This document shows, piece after piece, positions 10,640 through 19,281 of a stretch of 64,000 nt of DNA. The DNA comes from Nocardia nova (lineage in GTDB: Bacteria > Actinomycetota > Actinomycetes > Mycobacteriales > Mycobacteriaceae), in the NCBI RefSeq assembly GCF_002933465.1, contig NZ_PSZE01000025.1, positions 35,981 through 99,980 on the forward strand, written 5' to 3'. The position numbers and the translations under genes are program-made. Within the stretch, counting starts at the first letter, position 1, and each line of letters starts with the position of its first letter. The notes beneath the pieces are model-generated. The model did not search any database and had not been told where the DNA came from. It saw only the letters and a list, made by a program, of their open reading frames with translations.

Positions 10640-11785
10640 CTACATCGCGGCGACGAGGATCGCGATCAGGATGAGCAGTCCGATCAGCAGGCCCGCCGCG
10701 ATCGCGAGCGGCGCCGCATTGGGTCCGAACTTCGTGAAGTCGATGTCGACGAGCTTCGATTTCCCCAATTTCGGTTGCTGCGCAACGGCACCGGCCGCGG
10801 CGACCCGCGGCGGGCGGGGCAGCGGGGCGGAATGCGGACTGCGCAGTCCGGCGGCCGAATTGCGGGCCGCCCAGGCCGGAATGGTGCCGTCCTCGGTGCG
10901 GATCGGAGCGCCGAGAATATAAGGCCCGGTGCCGGGACCGAATGCGGCGGTGAGGATTTCCTCGCGGGCTTCGGCCATGGTGGGGCGACGCTGCGGCGCC
11001 GGTTCCATCATGTGCAGCAGCACCTGGGTGAGCGGCCCGCTGCGAGTGGGCGGAATGATCTGTGCCATCGCCGCGCGCGTGACGATGACGTCGTTGTCGT
11101 CGTCGAATCCGTACGGCGGATGTCCTTCGATCGCGGTGTAGAGCGTTGCGCCGAGGGAGAATACGTCGCTGGCCGGGCCCGGCTGAGCACCGCGCGCCAC
11201 CTCCGGCGGCAGATAGGACGGGGTGCCGGTGATTACGTCCTCCGGTTCGTCGAAAGCCTCACCGGCACTGGAGATACCGAAGTCGCTGAGTTTGGCCATC
11301 CCCACCTCGGAGCCCCGATCGGCGACGAGGATGTTGCCCGGTTTGATATCGCGATGCACGATTCCGGCGGCATGGGCGGCGGCCAGCGCATCGGCCACCT
11401 GCGCGCCGATCTGCGCGACCTCGATGGGGGAGAGGGTGTCGGCCAGCGCGAGCGCCTTGGCGATGCTGCGCGAGGGCAGATATTCCATCACCAGCCACGG
11501 TTCGCCCGCCTCGAGCACCACGTCGTAGACGGCGATCGCGTGCTCGTGTGAGAGCTTGGCCGCGACCCGGCCCTCGTGCACGATCCGATTGCGTACCTCG
11601 GTCGCCTCGGCCTCGCTGAGTCCGGCGGTGGTGAGCACCTGTTTGATGGCGACCTCGCGGTTGAGCAGCCGATCGGTGGCGAGCCATACCGCACCCATAC
11701 CGCCGCCTCCGAGTTTGGACTGCAGGCGGTAACGGCCGGCGACGAGATAGTCGGGGCCGACGATGGGGCGGGCGCGTTCGGTCAC
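10640..11785 (-). CDS. membrane-anchored Ser/Thr protein kinase
   Basis: The 381-residue protein is a Hanks-type kinase: Gly loop GGGGMGAVW, ATP lysine K48, catalytic loop HRDIKPGN (D146), DFG at 168-170 and the activation segment with GTPSYLPPE. The catalytic domain ends near residue 280. A Pro-rich linker follows, then one transmembrane helix at the very C-terminus (LAIAAGLLIGLLILIAILVA). There is no extracytoplasmic sensor domain. Its 3' end converges on the response regulator gene with an 8-base gap. Substrates are unknown. Confidence 0.92.
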   Translation of the reverse strand: MTERARPIVGPDYLVAGRYRLQSKLGGGGMGAVWLATDRLLNREVAIKQVLTTAGLSEAEATEVRNRIVHEGRVAAKLSHEHAIAVYDVVLEAGEPWLVMEYLPSRSIAKALALADTLSPIEVAQIGAQVADALAAAHAAGIVHRDIKPGNILVADRGSEVGMAKLSDFGISSAGEAFDEPEDVITGTPSYLPPEVARGAQPGPASDVFSLGATLYTAIEGHPPYGFDDDNDVIVTRAAMAQIIPPTRSGPLTQVLLHMMEPAPQRRPTMAEAREEILTAAFGPGTGPYILGAPIRTEDGTIPAWAARNSAAGLRSPHSAPLPRPPRVAAAGAVAQQPKLGKSKLVDIDFTKFGPNAAPLAIAAGLLIGLLILIAILVAAM

Positions 11786-12187
11786 GGCGCGAGAATAGCT
11801 GAAAACCAGGGCGACCGGCCTGCTTCGGACCAGGGTTGGCGGCGGTCACAGCCCGGCGGGCGGCCCGTCGGCTGCCCCCGAGGGGTGGTGTGGACAACAG
11901 CCGCGACCGGTGACGGAACAGTCGCACTGGGGCTGATGTGACACGTGGGCCGGTGCGGCTTGACGGAGACCGGTCGGAAGGTTCTACTGTCACCGGATCG
12001 AACGTATATTCGATTATGATCGATAGCTGAATCGGTGCTGATCCACTCGACGGAGCTTCTGACGTTGTCGAGGGATGCGGTCTCCGCCGGTGGGCGAGGC
12101 AGAGGAGGAGCGGAATGTAGTCGATGTGGCGGTGCGGTGCATCGGGTGCGGTGGAGTCCATTCGGTGAGAGATAGGTGGTCGGCGAG
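11786..12187. other. intergenic region with SOS promoter and long imuA' leader
   Basis: This 400-base gap separates the leftward kinase gene from imuA'. It contains the LexA box at 11998-12013, and the leader from there to imuA' is about 165-175 bases. I saw no convincing small gene in the leader. Open frames that cross it lack a ribosome site and family resemblance. Confidence 0.7.
11998..12013 (+). promoter_or_regulatory. LexA (SOS) box upstream of imuA'
   Basis: TCGAACGTATATTCGA matches the mycobacterial/Gram-positive SOS box TCGAAC-N4-GTTCGA with one change (A for G at the first base of the right half). It is the exact reverse complement of the box before dnaE2 at 19244. It predicts DNA-damage induction of imuA'-imuB by LexA release. 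Confidence 0.88.
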
Positions 12188-12919
12188 ATGGGTTCGGCTG
12201 GGGATGCGCGGGCCGTGCAGCTGGCGGAGCTGCGGCGGCGGATGGCCGCGGTTCCGGCCCGTGGGGTCGAGGTCGTGGAGCGCCCGCCGACAAGCGCTGA
12301 ACTGCGCAGAGAGCTTCTTCCCATACCGCCCGCGCTGGCCGGGCTCCTGCCCGAGGGTGGGATGCCGAAGGGGGCGGTGGTGGCCTACTCGGGCGCGGGT
12401 TCGCTGTTGACCGGCCTGCTGGCCGCGGTGACCGGCGGCGGGGGCTACGCCGCGGCCGTCGGCTTGCCTCGGCTCGGACTGCTCGCCGCCGCGGAGATGG
12501 GTGCCGATCTGGGCCGGCTGGCCGTGGTGACCGAACCCGGCCCGGATCCGGTGGAGGTCGCCGCAGTGTTGCTGGATGGTCTGGATCTGGTGGTGGTCGG
12601 CCTGGCCGGTATGTCGGTGCCACCCAGCCGAACTCGAATTCTCGCCGCCCGCGCCCGCAGCAAAGGGGCCACGCTCGTGGTGACCGGTGGCGCCTGGAGC
12701 GGTCCGACGCTGCGAATCGACACCCGGGTCGCGGGCTATTCGGGCCTGGGGCGTGGCCGCGGCCGGTTGCGATCGGTGCGCTTGAACGTCTGCGTGCGCG
12801 GCCGGTCCGCACCGGAGCGCACCGGCACGCTCGACCTGTGCCCGCGCGACGGCCGGGTCGAATGGCTTGTACCGGAATCGGATTCGCCGCCTACTGCGCT
12901 GTCGGCAGTGGGGGCGTGA
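12188..12919 (+). CDS. imuA': ImuA' mutasome accessory protein
   Basis: This about 243-residue RecA-like accessory protein acts with ImuB and DnaE2 in SOS mutagenesis. It has an N-terminal helical segment ARAVQLAELRRRM, a RecA-fold core (PEGGMPKGAVVAYSGAG with a degenerate P-loop, LDLVVVGLAGM as Walker B-like strand) and the Gly/Arg-rich YSGLGRGRGRLRSVRL. The ATG at 12188 and a GTG at 12176 are both possible starts. The stop TGA shares a base with the imuB ATG (12917-12921), so translation is coupled. The LexA box at 11998 places it under SOS control. Confidence 0.87.
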   Translation: MGSAGDARAVQLAELRRRMAAVPARGVEVVERPPTSAELRRELLPIPPALAGLLPEGGMPKGAVVAYSGAGSLLTGLLAAVTGGGGYAAAVGLPRLGLLAAAEMGADLGRLAVVTEPGPDPVEVAAVLLDGLDLVVVGLAGMSVPPSRTRILAARARSKGATLVVTGGAWSGPTLRIDTRVAGYSGLGRGRGRLRSVRLNVCVRGRSAPERTGTLDLCPRDGRVEWLVPESDSPPTALSAVGA

Positions 12920-14523
12920 TGAAGCGCCCCGGGTTTCGTGTCCTGGCGGTGTGGTGCCCGGACTGGCCCGCCGCGGCGGCGGCCGCCGTGGCCGACCTCT
13001 CACCGCTGCGGCCGGTGGTGGTGCTGCACGCGAATCGGGTGGTGGCCTGTTCGGCGGTGGCTCGCGACGCGGGGGTGCGGCGCGGTCTGACCAGGCGCGA
13101 GGCGCAGGCGCGATGCCCGGATCTTCATGTGGCGCAGGCGGATCCGGACCGCGACGCGCGTCTGTTCGAACCGGTTGCGACGGCCGTGGACGCGACGGTG
13201 CCGGGAGTAGAGGTCTTGCGTCCCGGCCTGCTGGTACTCGCCGCCCGCGGCGCCGCTCGCTACTTCGGTTCCGAGGAGGAGGCCGCCGAACGCCTGGTCG
13301 ACGCGGTCGCCGCACTCGGTGTGGAATGCCGGATCGGCATCGCCGACGAACTGTCGGCCGCGGTGATAGCCGCGCGCCGGGCGCAGATCGTCGCGCCCGG
13401 CGCCGCCGCGAATTTCCTCGCGCCGCTGCCGGTAGGCGAGTTGGCCGTCGAGCCGAGCCTGGCTCCGCCGGAACGTGCCGAACTGGTGGATCTGTTGCAC
13501 CGCTTGGGTTTACGCCGCATCGGCGATTTCGCGGCCCTCACCCCCGCCGAGGTCACCTCCCGTTTCGGCGCCGACGCGATCCGGGCGCACCGGTGTGCCC
13601 GCGCCGAACCGGAGCGTCCGCCCTCGGCGGCCCCGGCCGCCCCGGATCTGGTGGTGGAGTACCGGTGCGATCCGCCGATCGAGCGGGTCGATGCCGCCGC
13701 CTTCGCCGGCCGCATGCTCGCCATCCGGTTACACGAGCGCCTGGCGGCGGCCTCGGTGGCGTGCACCCGGCTGGCGGTCCACGCCGAAACCGCGGGCGGG
13801 GAGCAGCTGTCGAGAATCTGGCGCTGCGCGCAGCCGCTCACCCCGGAAACCACCGCGGACCGGGTGCGCTGGCAGCTGGACGGCTGGCTGACCCATCGCG
13901 CCCTGATCCACGGAAAACGCGGACGGGCGGGCGATTCCGAACCGCCACCGTCCGCTCCGATCACGCTGCTGCGCCTGGAACCGGTCGAGGTGGTGGCGGC
14001 CGGTGCGCTGCAGCTCGGACTCTGGGGTGGGGTCGGCGAGGAGGATCAACGCGCTCGTCGTGCCTTGACTCGGGTGCAGGGTCTGCTGGGCGGTGAGGCG
14101 GTGCGGATCGGTGTCCTCAGCGGCGGCCGCGGTCCCGTCGAGCGCGTCACCTTGATCACCTTCGGTGAGGAATTGGTTCCCGCCGCCGATCCCAGCCTGC
14201 CGTGGCCGGGCCGGCTGCCGCAACCGGCCCCCGCGGTGGTGCTGGTCAACCATCCCGAGGTTCGGCTGGAGTCCGGCGACGGCAGCCCGATCTGGCTCAC
14301 CGACCGCGGCATGTTCACCGCCGAACCGGCCGAATTGCACTGGGGTAGCAAGTCGTGGCGGGTCGCGGGCTGGGCCGGCCCCTGGCTGCTGGACGAACGC
14401 TGGTGGGCCACCGGCGATTCCGGAGGCGCCGTCCGCGCGCAGATCCTGCTCGACACCGAGGAGCGTGCCCTCCTGTTGCTCGGCTACGACCACATCTGGC
14501 ACGTGGAGGGACTCTACGAATAG
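12919..14523 (+). CDS. imuB: ImuB, inactive Y-family polymerase-like hub protein
   Basis: The 534-residue protein has the Y-family polymerase fold but lacks the catalytic acidic triad. The segment that should read like SIDEAF is replaced by RPGLLVLAARGAARYFG. The helix-hairpin-helix DFAALTPAEVTSRFG and little-finger region are kept. A beta-clamp motif QLGLWG sits at residues 365-370, the ImuB clamp-binding position. In mycobacteria ImuB links the sliding clamp to ImuA' and DnaE2. It starts inside the imuA' stop codon. dnaE2 is not adjacent but 4.8 kb further on. Confidence 0.92.
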   Translation: MKRPGFRVLAVWCPDWPAAAAAAVADLSPLRPVVVLHANRVVACSAVARDAGVRRGLTRREAQARCPDLHVAQADPDRDARLFEPVATAVDATVPGVEVLRPGLLVLAARGAARYFGSEEEAAERLVDAVAALGVECRIGIADELSAAVIAARRAQIVAPGAAANFLAPLPVGELAVEPSLAPPERAELVDLLHRLGLRRIGDFAALTPAEVTSRFGADAIRAHRCARAEPERPPSAAPAAPDLVVEYRCDPPIERVDAAAFAGRMLAIRLHERLAAASVACTRLAVHAETAGGEQLSRIWRCAQPLTPETTADRVRWQLDGWLTHRALIHGKRGRAGDSEPPPSAPITLLRLEPVEVVAAGALQLGLWGGVGEEDQRARRALTRVQGLLGGEAVRIGVLSGGRGPVERVTLITFGEELVPAADPSLPWPGRLPQPAPAVVLVNHPEVRLESGDGSPIWLTDRGMFTAEPAELHWGSKSWRVAGWAGPWLLDERWWATGDSGGAVRAQILLDTEERALLLLGYDHIWHVEGLYE

Positions 14524-14614
14524 TGGCCGGCGCCGCCGGTGCCCCAGGGCGCGGGCTATGGAACACCCCACAGGCTGCGGCGACGGCGCCCGCGGCGACG
14601 TACCCTGGCTGATC

Positions 14615-15382
14615 GTGGAGTCGAACGTCATCCGGGTGCCCCTGGCGGGGGTGCAGATCGCCTATCGGGATTCGGGCAGCGCGGCGACGCCGCATCCGCT
14701 CTCGGAGGTCCCGGTGGTGCTGGTGCACGGGATGGGTGGCGACGGCCACACCTGGGATCGCTTCGCCACCGCGCTGATCCGATCCGGACGCCGGGTGATC
14801 ATTCCCGATCTGCGCGGACACGGCCGCAGCGAGCACACCGCCTCCTACCGGTTCGAGGATTTCGGCGCGGATCTGCTGCGCCTGTGCGATCGTCTGGAAC
14901 TGACCACCGTCGATCTGGTCGGGCATTCGCTCGGCGGATACGCCTGCTCGTGGGTGGCCATCGAACGCCCGGCGCTGGTCCGGCGGCTGGTCCTCGAGGA
15001 ACAGCCGCTGCCGCTGCGCTCCGGTGACGAACAACTCACCCTCACTCGGCGGCTGCCGTCCGTGCCGGAACTGTGGCATGCCACCACCAGTCTGCTGCGT
15101 CACCCGCGTGCGGTTCTGGCCTTCGACCGGTCGATGACCACTCCGGCGCTCGAGCAGTTCCGCAAACCGCATCCGGAATGGTGGGAGCGGCTGGCGGATA
15201 TCACCGCGGCCACGGTGATGTTGCGCGGCGGTCCCGGCGGCATGGTCGATCCGGAGAAGTTGGAGATCTTCCGCACCAGCGTGCCGGACTGCCGGGTCGA
15301 GGTCTTCACCTGCGGGCACAGCATCCATCGCGACCGGTATCGGGAGTTCGCTTCGGTGGTGCTGCCGTTCCTGGAGCACTGA
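14615..15382 (+). CDS. alpha/beta fold hydrolase
   Basis: This 255-residue enzyme of the alpha/beta hydrolase fold has the oxyanion HGMGGDGHTW, DLRGHGRS, the nucleophile elbow GHSLGG (Ser near residue 102) and a late His in FTCGHSIHRDRY. The GTG at 14615 follows a TACCCT -10-like hexamer at leaderless spacing. An in-frame ATG at 14558 is the alternative. It sits between imuB and the sucrase/ferredoxin-like gene, with the next GTG three bases after its stop, so the latter two form a tight pair. The substrate is unknown. Confidence 0.85.
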   Translation: MESNVIRVPLAGVQIAYRDSGSAATPHPLSEVPVVLVHGMGGDGHTWDRFATALIRSGRRVIIPDLRGHGRSEHTASYRFEDFGADLLRLCDRLELTTVDLVGHSLGGYACSWVAIERPALVRRLVLEEQPLPLRSGDEQLTLTRRLPSVPELWHATTSLLRHPRAVLAFDRSMTTPALEQFRKPHPEWWERLADITAATVMLRGGPGGMVDPEKLEIFRTSVPDCRVEVFTCGHSIHRDRYREFASVVLPFLEH

Positions 15383-15384
15383 AC

Positions 15385-16344
15385 GTGGGGGCCGATTCCC
15401 GTTCCGCACCACCGAGGTCGCAGGCGCCCGCGAGCAATTTCGACGGGCTGCCGTGTGCGGTGGCGGCGGCCGATATTCCCCTGCCGGGCAGCGCGACCCG
15501 GGTGAGCGGCTGGCTGTGCATCGAACACCCCGGCGCCTGGGGCCGCGATGTGATCGGCGACGCGGTCCTCGGTGCCGAGCTCACCGCCGAACTGGCCGCC
15601 CGCACCAAGGCCGCCCGCGTCCGTCCCACCCTCATCCGGCGTCCTGGACGCGGCGAATTCACCGGTGTGCGAACGGTTCTGCTCGCCGCCTCCCGGCCGC
15701 ACGGATCGTGGTGTGAGCGTCTGACCGTCACCGATCCGAAGCAACTTCTCGATATCGACCTGCACGTGCTGAACGGTCCCGCGCCGGGAATCGGTGAACG
15801 CGTCACCGATCCGGTGACCCTGGTGTGCGCCCACGGTAAGCGCGATCAGTGTTGTGCCAGGCTCGGCCGTCCGATCGCGGCCCGGCTGGCGGCCGAATAT
15901 CCGGATCAGGTCTGGGAGTGTTCGCATACCGGCGGGCACCGGTTCGCGCCCGCGATGGTGATCCTGCCCGAGGGGTTGACCTACGGCCGGGTCGAGGGCG
16001 AGGACGCGGTCCGAGCGGTGGCGCAGGTGCGGCGTAACCACCTGTCGCTGACGGGGTTTCGCGGACGAAGCGGCCTTTCGCCGGTCGAGCAGGTGGCGGA
16101 GATCGCGGTGCGGGAACGGGTGCCGGCCGCCCTCGACCAACTGACGGTGACGGCTGTCGAGCCGGAAATCCCCGCCTCGGATCCGGCGACCTTTGCCGGC
16201 GCCGCGGAAGTGGTCCACGCCGATGGCCGCCGGTGGCTGGTCACCACGCGGACCGTCGGCTATCCGCCCCGCCAGGCCGGCTGCGGTGCCGCCCCGAAAT
16301 CAGCATCGGCGATCGTTGCCGACGAAATCCGCCAGCGCGCTTGA
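15385..16344 (+). CDS. sucrase/ferredoxin-like family protein
   Basis: The 319-residue protein matches the sucrase-ferredoxin-like family with a thioredoxin-like ferredoxin fold. Conserved elements are VCAHGKRDQCCARLG, WECSHTGGHRFAPAM and the following LPEGLTYGRV, with Cys residues placed to bind an iron-sulfur cluster. A second conserved Cys is in CAVAAADIPLPGSA near the N-terminus. The C-terminal part ends with a Cys-containing PPRQAGCGAAPKS. The physiological role of actinobacterial members is not established. The GTG start lies three bases after the hydrolase stop. Confidence 0.85.
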   Translation: MGADSRSAPPRSQAPASNFDGLPCAVAAADIPLPGSATRVSGWLCIEHPGAWGRDVIGDAVLGAELTAELAARTKAARVRPTLIRRPGRGEFTGVRTVLLAASRPHGSWCERLTVTDPKQLLDIDLHVLNGPAPGIGERVTDPVTLVCAHGKRDQCCARLGRPIAARLAAEYPDQVWECSHTGGHRFAPAMVILPEGLTYGRVEGEDAVRAVAQVRRNHLSLTGFRGRSGLSPVEQVAEIAVRERVPAALDQLTVTAVEPEIPASDPATFAGAAEVVHADGRRWLVTTRTVGYPPRQAGCGAAPKSASAIVADEIRQRA

Positions 16345-16453
16345 TATTTCGCCGTCGCACCCGGCTACGTGCCGGTGACCGGCAGGGTGCCGAGGAGCAG
16401 CGGAGCCGGACACCGGATTCCGGTATGCGAGAGCGCGACCGCCGCCGCCGCGT

Positions 16454-17434
16454 TCACCAGTAGGTGCCGGGAACCAGCCGGGCGGCGCGGCGCAACGTCG
16501 TGCGCGTGACCCGTCCCGCCGCCGACGGCATGCGCTGTGGTTTCGCCCGCAGCGCGGGCGCTTCCGACTCCGGCTCGTCCTCGACCGGCAACTCGCCCTT
16601 CGCGGCGGGGGAGTCCGGCAGCGCCCGGTAGTACCGGTGCATGACCCGATCCTTGATCCCCGGCGCGAACAGCGTCCCGTATTCGGCCAGGGTGCCCACC
16701 GGCACATCGATACGCCGCGGCCGCTCGCTCAGCGCACGCACGATGGTGGCCGCCGCCCATTCGGGAGATTCCGAGGGCCCCTGCTTACCGCTGGGCGCGA
16801 TCATCGGCGTCCGCACCAGCGGCATGTGAATGGTCGTGAAAGTGATGTTGTCGGAGAGCATCTCGGCCGCCGTGACCTCCGCGAACTTGTCCAGGGCGGC
16901 CTTGCTGGCGAGATAGGCGGCGAACCGCGGTGTGGCGATCTGAACACCCGCACTCGAGATGTTCACGATGTGGCCGGATTTGCGCTCCCGCATCTGGGGC
17001 AGCAGTGCCAGCGTCATCCGCACCGCACCGAAGTAGTTGACCGCCATGGTCCGTTCGAAATCGTGCAGCCGGTCGGTGGATCGGTGCACGGCGCGCCGGA
17101 TGGAGCGGCCGGCATTGTTGACCAGCATGTCGACGTGGCCGTGGGTGTCGAGAATCGCTTGCACGGTCCGGTCCACCGAATCGGAATCGGTGACGTCGCA
17201 CTGGTAGGCGTAGGCCCGCCCGCCCGCGGCGGTGATCTCCTCGACCACGGCGTTCAGTTCCGCGCCGCGCCGCGCGAGCAGCAGCACCACGGCGCCCTTG
17301 GCGGCGATCGCAGTCGCCGCCGCCCGCCCGATCCCGGAGGAGGCGCCCGTGATGACGACATGTTTCCCGGCGAGATCCCGGCGTGCCCGCCGACGGGCCA
17401 GATAGCCGTGTTCGGCCGCGTGGATATCCGACAT
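16454..17434 (-). CDS. SDR family oxidoreductase
   Basis: The 326-residue short-chain dehydrogenase has the cofactor motif TGASSGIGR (about residues 30-38), NNAG, the catalytic Ser in NISSAG and a YLASK in place of YxxxK. The acidic/basic pattern after the second strand (ARRGAEL) suggests NADP. A C-terminal extension of about 75 residues (ALRAKPQRM to VPGTYW) goes beyond the usual fold, as in mycobacterial SDRs tied to lipid metabolism. A palindromic operator lies just upstream at 17463-17486. The substrate is unknown. Confidence 0.88.
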   Translation of the reverse strand: MSDIHAAEHGYLARRRARRDLAGKHVVITGASSGIGRAAATAIAAKGAVVLLLARRGAELNAVVEEITAAGGRAYAYQCDVTDSDSVDRTVQAILDTHGHVDMLVNNAGRSIRRAVHRSTDRLHDFERTMAVNYFGAVRMTLALLPQMRERKSGHIVNISSAGVQIATPRFAAYLASKAALDKFAEVTAAEMLSDNITFTTIHMPLVRTPMIAPSGKQGPSESPEWAAATIVRALSERPRRIDVPVGTLAEYGTLFAPGIKDRVMHRYYRALPDSPAAKGELPVEDEPESEAPALRAKPQRMPSAAGRVTRTTLRRAARLVPGTYW

Positions 17435-17462
17435 CGCTGCTCCCTTGCAGGTCGATTTCCCT

Positions 17463-17486
17463 CGAACTTACTCCAAAGTAAGTTCG
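17463..17486. promoter_or_regulatory. 24-bp palindromic operator upstream of the SDR gene
   Basis: Arms CGAACTTACT (17463-17472) and AGTAAGTTCG (17477-17486) are perfect reverse complements around CCAA. The centre of the site is about 40 bases upstream of the SDR start codon. The TTACT-N4-AGTAA core is typical in form of TetR-family operators. No TetR gene is adjacent, so the regulator is probably encoded elsewhere. Confidence 0.7.
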
Positions 17487-17519
17487 GCTGCCAAGGGGCC
17501 GGTGTGCATCGGCGGGGGC

Positions 17520-18869
17520 TCAGGCGGTGAGCCGGTCGTCCTCACTGATGAACAGGGTCGCGACGACGCTGATCACCGCGGTCGCCACCAGATAACCGCA
17601 TGCGAGCCACGGGGTTGTGCCGCCCGCCGCGATCAGCGCGGTGACGATCATGGGGGTGATGCCCGAGGCGTAGATCCCCGAGACCTGATAAACGAACGAG
17701 AGTCCGGTGTAGCGCACCTCGGGCGGGTACAGCCCCGCGTACAACGTGCCCTGCGCACCGTAGAACAGGGCGTGCGCGACACCGAACACCGCGGTGATCG
17801 CGATCGTGAAGACGACGATATTGCCGGCCTCGAACAGTGCGAATACCGGATACACCAGCACGCCGTACGCGGCGATACCGGCGATATAGACCCGGCGCGG
17901 ACCGAATGTGTCGGTCAGATTCCCGGATACCGGAATGAGTGCGGCCATCACGACCGCGGCTATGGTGACCGCGAGCAGTACCGGGACCTGTTCGAAACCG
18001 AGATGCCCGGTCGCGAAACTGATCGCGAAGACGCCCCAGGTGTTGAACGCCGCGCCCTCGCCCCACCGCGAGAGCAGGCCGAGTACGGTGTTGCGCCGGG
18101 TGCGCGCGTTCCGGAACAGTTCGACCACAGGCACTTTCGAGATTCGATTGAGCCGGTCGATTTCCCGGAAGGCCGGCGTCTCGTCGATCTTCAGCCGCAC
18201 CACCAGGCCGATAACCACGAGAACCACACTGGCGCCGAAGGCGATTCGCCAGCCGTAGTCGAGAAATGCCTGTTCGGTCAGGACCGAACGCAGCAGGGCG
18301 AAGACACCGGTGCCGAGCGCGAGGCCGAGCGCCAAGCCGATCTGCGGATAGCTGCCGAACCGGCCGACCTTCGTGAGGGGACTGTGTTCCACGGCCAGCA
18401 GTACCGCACCGGCCCATTCCCCGCCGAGTGCGAAACCCTGCAGAATTCGCAACGCCAGCAACAGAATCGGCGCCGCGATGCCGATTGCGGCGCTGGTCGG
18501 CAACACGCCCATCAGCGCGGTCGATCCGCCCATGATCGCCATGGTCAGTGCGAGAGTTCGTTTCCGCCCGATGCGGTCGCCGATATGGCCGAAAACCAAT
18601 CCGCCGATCGGGCGCATCACGAAACCGACCGCGAATGTCGCGAACGACAACATGGTTCCGACGAACGCGCTCGTATCCGGGAAGAACAGTTTGTTGAACA
18701 CGATGCCCGCGGCGGTGGAATAGAGGAAGAAGTCGTACCACTCCACCGTGGTGCCGATCAGGCTCGCCGCCACCGCGGTCCGGGTTTCGGCAAAGCCGAG
18801 ATGCTCCGAATGAACCTCATGCTGCCCTGCGGCGCGCGTACTCGCCGGCGCGGACTCCAGTACAGACAT
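17520..18869 (-). CDS. MFS transporter, metabolite:H+ symporter type
   Basis: The 449-residue transporter has 12 predicted helices. GTTVEWYDFFLYSTAAG in the first helix and the loop motif GHIGDRIGRKRTL are hallmarks of the metabolite:H+ symporter (ProP/ShiA/KgtP-like) subfamily, as is LRILQGFALGGEWAGAVLL. The likely substrate is a small organic acid or zwitterion, but it cannot be specified. Transcription is leftward. The stop at 17520 lies 34 bases before the SDR operator, and the genes may or may not share a transcript. Confidence 0.9.
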   Translation of the reverse strand: MSVLESAPASTRAAGQHEVHSEHLGFAETRTAVAASLIGTTVEWYDFFLYSTAAGIVFNKLFFPDTSAFVGTMLSFATFAVGFVMRPIGGLVFGHIGDRIGRKRTLALTMAIMGGSTALMGVLPTSAAIGIAAPILLLALRILQGFALGGEWAGAVLLAVEHSPLTKVGRFGSYPQIGLALGLALGTGVFALLRSVLTEQAFLDYGWRIAFGASVVLVVIGLVVRLKIDETPAFREIDRLNRISKVPVVELFRNARTRRNTVLGLLSRWGEGAAFNTWGVFAISFATGHLGFEQVPVLLAVTIAAVVMAALIPVSGNLTDTFGPRRVYIAGIAAYGVLVYPVFALFEAGNIVVFTIAITAVFGVAHALFYGAQGTLYAGLYPPEVRYTGLSFVYQVSGIYASGITPMIVTALIAAGGTTPWLACGYLVATAVISVVATLFISEDDRLTA

Positions 18870-18984
18870 GGGGTCCCTTTCCTTCCCGCCGTCGATTCGC
18901 CCCGTGACAGTAGGGCGAGCCGATCTCCGCGAAAAGGATTCGAATCAGCGAGATTCCAGCGGCGAGTATCGCGGCGGTCCGTTC

Positions 18985-19195
18985 CGGTCCGCGGTCGAGG
19001 GTCTTTCGCCTGGTCAGCCGGCGACGGTGGATGCCCAGGGCGGAGCTGCCGCCGGCGCGGTCGGGGTCGCGGTATTCGGCACGCTGGTGGCCGGTGACTT
19101 CCTCGACGACCTGCGGACGTCGCTGGTGATCGCCGTCCTCGTACTGCTCCTCGCCCGCGGTGGTCGGCGGGATATTCGTCCGGACCCGCTGATCG
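18985..19195 (+). pseudogene. remnant of the last helices of a second MFS (DHA2-type) transporter
   Basis: In the same frame as dnaE2, but ahead of its start, the sequence reads GGAAAGAVGVAVFGTLVAGDF followed by a second hydrophobic helix, SLVIAVLVLLLARG. This is the shape of the C-terminal helices of a drug:H+ antiporter of the DHA2 type. No start codon, earlier helices or promoter fit a working gene. The best reading is a truncated leftover, with the dnaE2 SOS promoter just downstream. Confidence 0.55.
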
Positions 19196-19243
19196 CGGCG
19201 GGGCCACCTTCCCGAACGCTGTGCCCGCGAGTTAGCATCAGTA

Positions 19244-19259
19244 TCGAATATACGTTCGA
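19244..19259 (+). promoter_or_regulatory. LexA (SOS) box upstream of dnaE2
   Basis: TCGAATATACGTTCGA is the exact reverse complement of the imuA' box at 11998-12013. It ends only 10 bases before a GTG (19270) and 22 before the ATG (19282). LexA bound here would cover the promoter, and the transcript must start very close to the coding region. Confidence 0.9.
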
Positions 19260-19281
19260 ACAGACGAAGGTGCGTGCGGAT

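Noticed and set aside
12075..12410. 111-codon frame in the imuA' leader
   Set aside because: It overlaps imuA' in another frame, has no family resemblance and is explained by codon bias.
18868..19281. extended N-terminus for DnaE2
   Set aside because: The SOS box and an MFS-like remnant lie in this stretch, and the family begins near the ATG at 19282.
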